Shown: one piece after another, positions 6,935 through 12,803 of the stretch
Numbering within the stretch: position 1 is the first letter of the stretch
Layout of the letters: each line of letters begins with the position of its first letter
From: JAFGSG01 sp964626055
Lineage (GTDB): Bacteria; Spirochaetota; UBA4802; JAFGDQ01
DNA: 12,803 bases
NCBI GenBank assembly: GCA_964626055.1
Contig: CAZVDF010000074.1
Location: forward strand, 1-12,803
Direction of reading: 5' to 3'
Notes under the pieces: model-generated
The model's input: only the letters and a program-made list of their open reading frames with translations
Database searches by the model: none
What the model was told of the DNA's origin: nothing
Translations under genes and position numbers: made by a program

Positions 6935-7053
6935 TGATTAAGCATTATTAAGTATAATCTATTCCGGAGCTGTGTAAAAAACATCCTGTTTTACACAGCT
7001 CCGGCGACTTCCTGTCGCCTGCTCCATAGATTATACTTAATAATGCTTAATCA
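6935..7053. repeat. Large compound palindrome: 28-bp outer stem over two hairpins (element B)
   Basis: The outer arms 6935-6962 and 7026-7053 form a perfect 28-bp inverted repeat, AT-rich. Inside are two adjacent hairpins: a perfect 16-bp stem (6964-6979 with 6989-7004, sequence CCGGAGCTGTGTAAAA and its complement, 9-nt loop) and a 6-bp stem (7003-7008 with 7014-7019, loop TTCCT) sharing two bases with the first. GGAGC 6966-6970 can alternatively pair with GCTCC 7021-7025 to lengthen the outer stem. The left arm starts 3 bp after the folC stop (6930-6932), so it may double as 3'-end structure for folC, although no T-run follows. No transposase is present and no target duplication is clear; a MITE-like element is possible. 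Confidence 0.9.
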
Positions 7054-7066
7054 TAGTATATACTAT
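7053..7066. promoter_or_regulatory. Perfect 14-bp palindrome ATAGTATATACTAT, candidate operator
   Basis: A perfect 14-bp palindrome begins on the last base of element B and ends on the first base of a candidate -35 box for the next gene. Its size and place suit a dimeric repressor, but AT-rich palindromes arise by chance, and it may instead be part of the element's boundary. Confidence 0.35.
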
Positions 7067-7093
7067 TCACAAGTCATAAAAGTAAATTAAAAT
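7066..7093 (+). promoter_or_regulatory. Candidate sigma70-type promoter for the 7163-8613 gene pair
   Basis: TTCACA (7066-7071; 5 of 6 consensus) is followed after 16 bp by TAAAAT (7088-7093; 5 of 6). The predicted start is near 7100, leaving a leader of about 60 nt to the ATG at 7163, which has a strong AGGAGAGA ribosome site at 7153-7160. Confidence 0.4.
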
Positions 7094-7162
7094 TATTCTT
7101 GCATTTTTCCTTATGCAGGTCTAGCTCAAGGAGTAACGTCGGCATTTTGCGCAGGAGAGAGC

Positions 7163-8122
7163 ATGTCAAAAGACATCAATAATCTAATTATATCCGTCGG
7201 CAATACCTTGAAGGAATTCGCGGACGGCAATTTATCGAATAAAGAAGCGGCATCCGGATATAATAAACTGCTGGCGAGATACAACAATATCTCGGACAGG
7301 CAAAAAAAGATAAGCGGCGTAAATCAGGCAGAGGGATTATGTTATTATAATAACATCAATAATTTTTCCCTGCTTACCGGCATTTATGAGATCGAGAATG
7401 ACGACATCTACTATCTCGCTTATTACGGGGACACAAATCTCAACTTCAGGACAATGAAAGCGATCCTGAACAACCGCGGCCTTATCATAGACAACACAAT
7501 GCTGGAGATACCGCCTCTCGACAATGATCAGCTTTTACATAAAATTTTTCTCTATCCTGTCATATCGGGTAAGACAAAAAAAACCGTGTTCGCATCCGTT
7601 TCGTCATCGAATTTTTTCTCGGAGGACAAATTTCTTTTTCTCGCAAAATTGATAAAAAATATTTTTTCGGTCCAGTTCGACAGATCCATGCGGTTCAATA
7701 ACAATTATTTTTACGCCCTGTCGGACGAGATCGAAGATTATTTAAGAAATAATATCGACGGCGAGCATTCGGTTCAGGTTACGCTTTATGTTTTCAATAT
7801 GCTCGAAAAGATTTTCAGCCACACCGGCATACATACGCTTCTTGAAATTTCCGACGGCATTTTCAATACTATTAAAGACAACTACCGGCACAATTCGAAA
7901 TGCTTTACGCTCTCAATCCGGGATTATATAGCCGTTGAAAAAATCAGCAAAAACGATAACTTTAAGATCAACAAACAGAAACTTGAGTTCAAATATAAAA
8001 ACATCAATATCCCGTATCATTCCCTGAAGCTAAAACTGGACGTCAAAGAATCAATTCAAAGCCTGTGGGACCAGATCATGACTTTTGAGAACTACCTGGC
8101 GACCGGGGATATCGTCAAATGA
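7163..8122 (+). CDS. Uncharacterised protein, possible GAF-like plus degenerate GGDEF-like domains
   Basis: I do not recognise this 319-residue protein. It appears soluble, with no signal peptide or membrane segment. Residues 1-60 look mainly helical. Residues about 65-172 alternate strands and helices, ending FLYPVISGKTKKTVFASVSS and FFSEDKFLFLAKLIKNIF (129-168), which resembles the last strands and helix of a GAF domain. Residues about 200-300 run VTLYVFNMLEKI, then LLEISDGIFNTIKDNYRHN, then CFTLSIRDYIAVEKI; the last part sits where a GGDEF domain would have its signature, but reads SIRDY (251-255), so any cyclase activity would be lost. These resemblances are weak and inferred by eye. It has a strong ribosome site (7153-7160) and its TGA overlaps the next ATG (8119-8122), implying coupled translation with the LOG-like protein. 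A sensory or scaffold role for that partner is possible. Confidence 0.85.
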   Translation: MSKDINNLIISVGNTLKEFADGNLSNKEAASGYNKLLARYNNISDRQKKISGVNQAEGLCYYNNINNFSLLTGIYEIENDDIYYLAYYGDTNLNFRTMKAILNNRGLIIDNTMLEIPPLDNDQLLHKIFLYPVISGKTKKTVFASVSSSNFFSEDKFLFLAKLIKNIFSVQFDRSMRFNNNYFYALSDEIEDYLRNNIDGEHSVQVTLYVFNMLEKIFSHTGIHTLLEISDGIFNTIKDNYRHNSKCFTLSIRDYIAVEKISKNDNFKINKQKLEFKYKNINIPYHSLKLKLDVKESIQSLWDQIMTFENYLATGDIVK

Positions 8123-8613
8123 GGTACAGACAGGTCGTAGTGATCGGTTCCAGCGATGTGGATAAATATACAAACGAAGCATACCGGATCGGACGGCATA
8201 TCGCGCAAAAAGGATGGGTTCTGATCTCCGGCGGAAGAGGGGGGATAATGGAGGCGGCATCCAGAGGAGCAAACGACGGCAACGGGATCGCAATAGGAAT
8301 TCTTCCGGGCTATACGGGAGATGAAGCGAACAAATACTGCAACATAATTATCCCTTCAGGGATCGGCTATGCACGCAACCTTACAAACATTCTTTCCGGC
8401 GATGTTATTGTATCGATAGGCGGCAAATCGGGCACGCTATCCGAACTGGCATACGCATGGCAGTTCGGGAAGCCCGTTATACTGTGCAAATTCAGCGGCG
8501 GCTGGAGCGAAAAACTATCCGGATCCCCGATAGACGATCGCAAAGGAAGCGAGATGTATGTCGCCGACTCGGTAGAAGAAGTGTTGGGATATCTGGATAA
8601 ACTGCTGGAATAA
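8119..8613 (+). CDS. LOG/TIGR00725-family Rossmann-fold protein (SLOG superfamily)
   Basis: A 164-residue single-domain Rossmann protein related to lysine-decarboxylase-like LOG proteins and to molybdenum-cofactor carrier proteins. Motifs: VVVIGSSDVDKYTNEAYRIG (6-25), LISGGRGGIMEAASRGA (35-51), YARNLTN (84-90) with the conserved Arg86, and IGGKSGTLSELAYAWQFGKPV (100-120), the family's GGxxGTLxE nucleotide/phosphate-binding motif with Glu109. LOG proteins hydrolyse nucleoside 5'-monophosphates to free base and ribose phosphate, but TIGR00725 members are mostly uncharacterised and may only bind nucleotides, so no reaction is assigned. The ATG overlaps the stop of the preceding gene by 4 nt (ATGA). 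It converges on rpoD, from which it is separated by a GC-rich inverted repeat. Confidence 0.9.
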   Translation: MRYRQVVVIGSSDVDKYTNEAYRIGRHIAQKGWVLISGGRGGIMEAASRGANDGNGIAIGILPGYTGDEANKYCNIIIPSGIGYARNLTNILSGDVIVSIGGKSGTLSELAYAWQFGKPVILCKFSGGWSEKLSGSPIDDRKGSEMYVADSVEEVLGYLDKLLE

Positions 8614-8660
8614 TTAGATCTCTGCTTTCCAAAGATAAAATTTTTATAACTGATCTGCCA

Positions 8661-8800
8661 ATTCCGCCCCCTATCCCCCGAAGGGGGCACTAGCTTGGAA
8701 AGTTCGGTATAAAATCTTATTATTATAATTATCTTAAAACAATGTAGTAACTCGAAGAGTAAAATTTTTTATGCCCCCTCCGGGGGTTAGGGGGCGGTAT
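8661..8800. repeat. GC-rich inverted repeat pair between convergent genes (element C)
   Basis: The block 8661-8689 and the reverse complement of 8772-8800 match at 26 of 29 positions. Each copy also folds on itself: CCCCC 8675-8679 with GGGGG 8683-8687 (loop GAA), and CCCCC 8774-8778 with GGGGG 8782-8786 (loop TCC). An extra 8-bp inverted repeat, CTTTCCAA (8625-8632) and TTGGAAAG (8695-8702), brackets the left copy. The spacer is AT-rich. Lying between the LOG-like gene (ends 8613) and rpoD (ends 8804), it could block read-through in both directions, but neither hairpin is followed by a clean T-run, so intrinsic termination is not certain. The copies look like two insertions of one dispersed GC-rich repeat in opposite orientation. 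Confidence 0.8.
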
Positions 8801-8803
8801 AGC

Positions 8804-10570
8804 CTAAAAACCATCCAGATAATCCTTGAGCTTCCTTGTCCTGGTCGGATGTCTGAGCCTTCTCAGGGCTTTTGCCTCGATCTGCCTTATCCTCTCTCGC
8901 GTTACCTTGAAGACGTAGCCGACTTCTTCCAGCGTATGTGAATATCCGTCATCCAGGCCGAATCTCATCCTTATGACTTTCTGCTCGCGTGCGGGGAGCG
9001 TGCTGAGCACCGAATCAATCTGTTCGGACAGCAGATTATATGCGGCAGTATTTGCGGGAGAATCGACTTCCTTATCCTCAATGAAATCCCCGAGAAGCGA
9101 ATCCTCTTCCTCGCCAACCGGAGTCTCAAGAGAGATGGGCTCGCGCGCAATATTTTTTACGCCTTTAACCCGGCTGAGCGGCCACCCGAGCCTGTCCGCG
9201 AGTTCCTCGGACGTAGGCTCCCTGCCGAACTCCTGCTGGAAAAGCCGCGTCTCCCTCATCACTTTGTTTATCTGCTCAATCATGTGTACCGGGACGCGAA
9301 TGGTTCTACCCTGATCCGAAATCGCTCTTGTTATGGCCTGCCTTATCCACCATGTGGCGTAAGTGGAAAACTTATAGCCTTTTCTGTATTCGAATTTATC
9401 TACTGCTTTTATAAGGCCGATGTTGCCTTCCTGCACCAGATCAAAGAAATGCATTCCGCGGTTAGCGTATTTTTTTGCAATTGCCACGACCAGCCTCAGA
9501 TTAGCTTTGATCAATCCCTTTTTTGCAATGGATATTTTCCTCTGCCCGAGCTCGATCTGCTTTCCCCAGTCGGCGATCTGTTCGATCGTCGCGCCCGCTT
9601 CCTGCTCTATTCTTCTTATCTTTCTCTCATTATTTCTTATCTCTTTGACAAGCTGCATCAGGTCATCCTTGTCCTTTAAGCCGAGCTCTTTTATATACTG
9701 CTTTGAATGTCCGTCTTTTTCGACCTTACGGGCGATCTGTTTCAGCTCTTTTATCGATTTGCCGTACTTTTTGGTTATATCCGCGAACATATCGTTCGTA
9801 TCGTTCAGCCTGCTGACCATTGACTGGATTTTGCCGGAAACCTTTGCAATTTCGTTCTGGTTGATACCCATATCCCTTATGCATTCGCAGCTCGATTCGA
9901 TGACCTTGTCGATCTTTTCCTTGCATTCCTTTATTTTAACCGGATCGCTGTTGATCCTTTTCATCCTGTTCTCCAGCTGCAAAACCTTCTTGTCATTGCC
10001 AAGGATCAGGTTCATTTTTGAAAGATATTTCTTTTCAAGGGATTTAATGTCTACCGATGAAAAATAATACAGTTTGGAAACTCTGAGTACATCGGTAAGT
10101 TTTATCTTTCCGCTTTTAACCTTGGGGTAATTTCGTATCAGATCATTTACCAGCAGGGTCGAATTGAGGATGGCATTCTCGATAATGTTCTCCCCTTCTT
10201 CAATCTTCTTCGCAAGATCAACCTCCTCGTCTCCGGAAAGAAGGGACACCCTGCCGATCTCCTTTAGATATAATCTGACCGGATCATCGATGGAAGCGGA
10301 GTCAGTAGCAACCGAAGACGTCTTCTTGGCTGCGGGTTCCTTTTTCTTGGCAGCCGCGATCCCCATCGGCTTCCTGGAAGTCTCTTCCACTACTTCGATC
10401 CCAAGCTGGTTGAGCAAAATAAAAATATCGTCAATTTTTTCCGAATTCAGCAGCTTGTCCGGTAAGATATCGTTTATCTCATCATAAGTTATTTCGCTGT
10501 TCGCTTTTGCCAGTTGTATGAGTCTCTTGACTTCGGCTATTTTCTCTAATGCAAATTCTCCTTCCTTCAT
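8804..10570 (-). CDS. rpoD: RNA polymerase primary sigma factor RpoD (sigma70)
   Basis: Housekeeping sigma factor that directs RNA polymerase to -35/-10 promoters. The 588 residues contain region 1.1 (about 6-65, IAEVKRLIQLAKANSEITYD), a Lys/Ala-rich linker (about 66-92), region 1.2 (DDPVRLYLKEIGRVSLLSGDEE, about 95-116), a long charged non-conserved region (about 135-340), region 2 (ANLRLVVAIAKKYANRGMHF then KFSTYATWWIRQAITRAISDQ, about 356-420), region 3 (about 430-515) and region 4 (LPAREQKVIRMRFGLDDGYS then VTRERIRQIEAKALRRLRHP, about 525-575) with the -35-recognising helix. The end RHPTRTRKLKDYLDGF resembles the usual RHPSRSxxLK ending. The ribosome site AAAAGGAG precedes the ATG. It starts 23 bp after dnaG, giving the common dnaG-rpoD order. 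Visible codon GC content is higher than in the glycan operon. Confidence 0.98.
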   Translation of the reverse strand: MKEGEFALEKIAEVKRLIQLAKANSEITYDEINDILPDKLLNSEKIDDIFILLNQLGIEVVEETSRKPMGIAAAKKKEPAAKKTSSVATDSASIDDPVRLYLKEIGRVSLLSGDEEVDLAKKIEEGENIIENAILNSTLLVNDLIRNYPKVKSGKIKLTDVLRVSKLYYFSSVDIKSLEKKYLSKMNLILGNDKKVLQLENRMKRINSDPVKIKECKEKIDKVIESSCECIRDMGINQNEIAKVSGKIQSMVSRLNDTNDMFADITKKYGKSIKELKQIARKVEKDGHSKQYIKELGLKDKDDLMQLVKEIRNNERKIRRIEQEAGATIEQIADWGKQIELGQRKISIAKKGLIKANLRLVVAIAKKYANRGMHFFDLVQEGNIGLIKAVDKFEYRKGYKFSTYATWWIRQAITRAISDQGRTIRVPVHMIEQINKVMRETRLFQQEFGREPTSEELADRLGWPLSRVKGVKNIAREPISLETPVGEEEDSLLGDFIEDKEVDSPANTAAYNLLSEQIDSVLSTLPAREQKVIRMRFGLDDGYSHTLEEVGYVFKVTRERIRQIEAKALRRLRHPTRTRKLKDYLDGF

Positions 10571-10593
10571 GGCACTCCTTTTATCCCGTATAA

Positions 10594-12369
10594 TTATAAA
10601 TATGACTGCAGTTTATCCTTTTCTCTCTGCCAAACCTGGTATTCGACCAGGCATTCGTTCAAATCCCTGCCGCTCATATTGCCCGGATTATCGATCAGTT
10701 TTTTATAATGATCGATCTTCCTGTCTATATGTTCCACTTTTATACGCATATATCTATTGGTATAATCATAATATGCGGCTTCAGCATCGTCTATCGTACA
10801 GCAGCTTCTTTCCAGGAGCGATTTTTCGTCTCCTTCCGGGAAGTAATCATATATTTTATCAATGGAAATTTTCTCATTATTCGAATAAAGATCCGTTAAT
10901 TTTAAAAAAATATTTTTTGATGCGCCGTCGGGAAATTCGTTTATATCAAGATCCATCTTCGCGTGGTCGATAAGTTCTGGAAAATTGCATAGCAGAATCA
11001 TCAGTTCCTGATAACTCTTTACCATGAAATCCGTATTGGCCCGGTCGGGCTCATTTGCGCCGGGATCTTTTATTTCTTTATTCTGCTTCTTTATGAACTT
11101 CGCGAAATCCGTCCTTACCGTACTCTCGGGGATATTCAACAAAGCCGAAACTTTCTGAATGTAATTTTGCTGTTCGGTTTCGTATTCAATGCTTTTAATT
11201 ATCCCGAATATTCCGAGCAGCACATCCAGTTTATCCCCGTTCTTTTTGCCGTCTTCTATTGTTCTCATTATCCGGTAATCTGTCGGGTTTAAGGCTTTAT
11301 CTACAACAACCATGAACTCCCTGCTCCCTCTTTTAAGTATGAACTCAAAGGGATCATGTTCCGGGAGCACCGCGATCCTTACATCAAGATTTACGTTTTT
11401 AAAAACCTCTATTGACCTTAATGACGCTTTTATGCCGGCGGAATCCGCGTCAAAAATCAGAATAACCTCTTTACAGTATCTTGATAATAATTTCAATTGC
11501 TCTGTAGTAAGGGCCGTTCCCAGCGGCGCGACGGCATTTTTAATTCCCGCCTGATGACAGCCGATTACGTCCAGGTAGCCCTCAACTACAATAGCCCTTT
11601 TATATTCGGAGATATGCGATTTAGCGATATTAAGCCCGTAAAGGACTTCTCTTTTTTTAAAGATCGCAGACTCCTGCGAATTCAGATATTTCGGTTCTGT
11701 TCCGTCAATTGCCCTGCCGCCAAAACCGACGACTTCATTTCTATGATTAATAATCGGGAATATTACCCTGTTTCTGAATCTGTCATAGTAATTTTGTTTA
11801 TCCCTGGAACCGGTCAATCCGAGTTCGAAGGATAAACCGGGGGGAATTTTTTTTGTCTTTAAGTGATTTACGAGGTAAGACCATGAATCAGGAGCGAATC
11901 CAAGCTTGAATTCATTTATGCTTCCCTCCGCAGTTCCTCTTTTTAAAATGTAATTCAGCCCGGCTTTACCCTGATCTGCAAACATGATTTTATGATAAAA
12001 ATCCGTTGCTATACGATTAATCTCTTTCAGAGCGTTTATTTTATCGTCATTTCCGCCTTTGCCGCCGTCCGGCCTGTTCTCAACTTTAATGCCAACCAGG
12101 TCTCCCACAAATTTGACGCTTTCCGGGAAGGTAAGCCCTTCGATCTTGGAAATAAATGAAAACACATTCCCTCCCGTATGGCAGCCGAAACAATAAAATA
12201 TCTGCTTTTCAGGCGATACGCTGAAAGATGGTGTTTTTTCTTTATGGAAAGGGCAAAGGGCCGTTAAATTATTACCGTTTTTTTTTAAAGCAGGTACGTA
12301 TCGTTTAATAATTTCTTCAATCTGCGCTCGTTCCCTGACTAATTCTATTGTCTCCCGTGGTATTGGCAA
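10594..12369 (-). CDS. dnaG: DNA primase DnaG, TTG start
   Basis: Synthesises RNA primers for replication with the DnaB helicase. The 591 residues are full length. The zinc domain shows CPFHKEKTPSFSV with Cys39 and His42 and FYCFGCHTGGNVF with Cys60 and Cys63. The RNA polymerase core has RVIFPIINHRNEVVGFGGRA (201-220), PKYLNS (226-231) and the TOPRIM motifs VEGYLDV (262-268, Glu263) and IFDADSAG (305-312, Asp307/Asp309); HDPFEF (338-343) replaces the common DPD with DPFE, Glu342 perhaps standing in for the second Asp. The C-terminal domain (about 450-591) is the divergent helicase-binding part. The start must be TTG (12369-12367): it has AAGG 7 nt upstream, an in-frame TAA lies just before it, and the next Met is residue 129, after the zinc domain. 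Confidence 0.97.
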   Translation of the reverse strand: MPIPRETIELVRERAQIEEIIKRYVPALKKNGNNLTALCPFHKEKTPSFSVSPEKQIFYCFGCHTGGNVFSFISKIEGLTFPESVKFVGDLVGIKVENRPDGGKGGNDDKINALKEINRIATDFYHKIMFADQGKAGLNYILKRGTAEGSINEFKLGFAPDSWSYLVNHLKTKKIPPGLSFELGLTGSRDKQNYYDRFRNRVIFPIINHRNEVVGFGGRAIDGTEPKYLNSQESAIFKKREVLYGLNIAKSHISEYKRAIVVEGYLDVIGCHQAGIKNAVAPLGTALTTEQLKLLSRYCKEVILIFDADSAGIKASLRSIEVFKNVNLDVRIAVLPEHDPFEFILKRGSREFMVVVDKALNPTDYRIMRTIEDGKKNGDKLDVLLGIFGIIKSIEYETEQQNYIQKVSALLNIPESTVRTDFAKFIKKQNKEIKDPGANEPDRANTDFMVKSYQELMILLCNFPELIDHAKMDLDINEFPDGASKNIFLKLTDLYSNNEKISIDKIYDYFPEGDEKSLLERSCCTIDDAEAAYYDYTNRYMRIKVEHIDRKIDHYKKLIDNPGNMSGRDLNECLVEYQVWQREKDKLQSYL

Positions 12370-12440
12370 AATAAAACCTTAAATTTATTATATTAAATAT
12401 TAATTTGTATAACGAGAATTGAATTCATTTATCACTGGGT

Positions 12441-12460
12441 GGGATATTATATTGTATCCC
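12441..12460 (-). promoter_or_regulatory. Palindrome GGGATA-n8-TATCCC over a TATAAT box; possible operator
   Basis: A 6-bp perfect inverted repeat with an 8-bp spacer lies 72 bp upstream of dnaG. Read leftward it contains TATAAT (12451-12446), but the -35 position is AT-only, so any second promoter would need activation. Read rightward the palindrome extends to GTGGGATA and TATCCCGC with a G-U pair and is followed by a T-rich run (12466-12478), so it could instead be a rightward terminator. The two readings cannot be separated here. Confidence 0.35.
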
Positions 12461-12578
12461 GCAGCATTTTTATTTATTTAATTTGAACTGTAAAATCGCC
12501 GGAAAATTTGTCCCGGCATAAAATGCGGTATCTTTGAAGATGTTTCTCACTCGCAAAAACATAACACTCTGTCATAGA

Positions 12579-12607
12579 AATATAACAAAAAAAACCGTCT
12601 TCGTCAA
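12579..12607 (-). promoter_or_regulatory. Sigma70-type promoter for dnaG-rpoD
   Basis: On the minus strand TTGACG (12607-12602, 5 of 6 consensus) is followed after exactly 17 bp by TATATT (12584-12579, 5 of 6). The predicted start is near 12572, giving an unusually long leader of about 200 nt before the dnaG TTG at 12369. Confidence 0.6.
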
Positions 12608-12632
12608 TAATAATACAATAAGAATTGACGAA
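12600..12632. promoter_or_regulatory. 9-bp inverted repeat spanning back-to-back TTGACG boxes
   Basis: TTCGTCAAT (12600-12608) and ATTGACGAA (12624-12632) are perfect complements 15 bp apart. Each arm contains TTGACG pointing outward. The left one is the dnaG -35; the right one (12625-12630) is followed after 18 bp by AATAAT (12649-12654), a possible rightward promoter. The symmetry may reflect a shared operator or simply two -35 boxes. Confidence 0.4.
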
Positions 12633-12676
12633 TATATATGCATTTTTAAATAATCTTCATTAATAAATCAGAAATA

Positions 12677-12752
12677 ATTAGAAGCCATTTCAAAATTATA
12701 GATTCATATATGTGATTAAATATAAAAAAATAATTTTAAAACGGCTTCTAAT
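12677..12752. repeat. AT-rich 23-bp inverted repeat hairpin
   Basis: Arms 12677-12699 and 12730-12752 pair at 21 of 23 positions; the outer 10 bp (ATTAGAAGCC and GGCTTCTAAT) are perfect. The loop of 30 nt contains the small palindrome CATATATG. No T-run follows on either side. It could be a 3'-end structure for a neighbouring gene beyond the window or a remnant repeat. Confidence 0.75.
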
Positions 12753-12754
12753 AA

Positions 12755-12803
12755 AATTCCCCGGGGCAAGCCCCCGGTACTGACGTACCGGCCGCCACCT
12801 TCG
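12755..12803. repeat. GC-rich palindromic repeat, truncated by the window edge (element D)
   Basis: The block begins with CCCCGGGG (12759-12766), continues with CAAGCCCCC, then a perfect 7-bp hairpin CCGGTAC/GTACCGG (12774-12780 with 12785-12791, loop TGAC), and ends with GCCGCCACCTTCG, which looks like the left half of a second hairpin whose partner lies beyond base 12803. It is much more GC-rich than the surrounding DNA. Confidence 0.6.

Larger units (their letters stand above)
12370..12803. other. Intergenic region upstream of dnaG-rpoD, to window edge
   Basis: This 434-bp stretch has no credible ORF. It holds, from the gene outward, an AT-rich leader, a palindrome over a TATAAT (12441-12460), a short stem GCCGG/CCGGC (12498-12502 with 12513-12517), a good leftward promoter (12579-12607) inside an inverted repeat (12600-12632), an AT-rich long hairpin (12677-12752) and a GC-rich palindromic repeat cut by the right edge. 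No tRNA is seen. Confidence 0.75.

Noticed and set aside
6935..7053. Ordinary intrinsic terminator of folC
   Set aside because: The stems are far longer than typical and neither internal hairpin is followed by a T-run; a role in ending folC transcripts remains possible, but not by the standard motif.
8661..8800. CRISPR array
   Set aside because: Only two copies, in opposite orientation, with no regular spacers and no cas genes in the window.
9420..10067. 215-codon plus-strand open frame antisense to rpoD
   Set aside because: It lies wholly opposite the rpoD coding sequence, has Ser/Phe/Leu-rich low-complexity composition and no family resemblance; it is a shadow of the Lys/Glu-rich non-conserved region of RpoD.

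Overview
The window looks like a chromosomal segment of a fairly AT-rich, probably Gram-negative bacterium. Intact housekeeping genes (aroE, folC, dnaG, rpoD) flank accessory material, and the left end carries amino-sugar genes of the kind used for O-antigen or other surface glycans. RpoD has regions 1.1 and 1.2 and a long non-conserved insertion, as in proteobacterial/deltaproteobacterial-type primary sigma factors. I cannot place the organism further from sequence alone; a deltaproteobacterial-grade or uncultivated candidate-phylum lineage is a guess.

Layout. Positions 1-3811 (minus strand) hold a tightly packed operon, transcribed right to left: a GT4-like glycosyltransferase, a Gfo/Idh/MocA sugar-nucleotide dehydrogenase, a hexapeptide (left-handed beta-helix) acyltransferase, and a DegT/DnrJ/EryC1-type PLP aminotransferase cut by the left edge. 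The last three match the logic oxidise C3, transaminate, N-acylate, so they probably make a 3-acylamino sugar nucleotide that the glycosyltransferase or others transfer. A divergent gap (3812-4143) holds a nested palindrome. On the plus strand follow aroE (4144-5007), a small overlapping HicA/HicB toxin-antitoxin pair (5113-5581) and folC (5607-6932). A large compound palindrome starts 3 bp after the folC stop. Next comes a translationally coupled pair: an unrecognised 319-residue protein (possible GAF plus degenerate GGDEF) and a LOG/TIGR00725-type Rossmann protein (7163-8613). A GC-rich long inverted repeat separates this pair from the convergent dnaG-rpoD operon (minus strand, 12369 to 8804). 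The last 434 bp hold a good sigma70-type promoter for dnaG-rpoD, several palindromes, and a GC-rich repeat running off the right edge.

The most unusual feature is the intergenic DNA. Two elements (3893-3975 and 6935-7053) share the same folding plan, a long outer stem closing over two adjacent hairpins, with no obvious sequence similarity. Two further palindromic elements (8661-8800 and 12755-12803) are GC-rich. I saw no CRISPR array, tRNA, rRNA, transposase or integrase.
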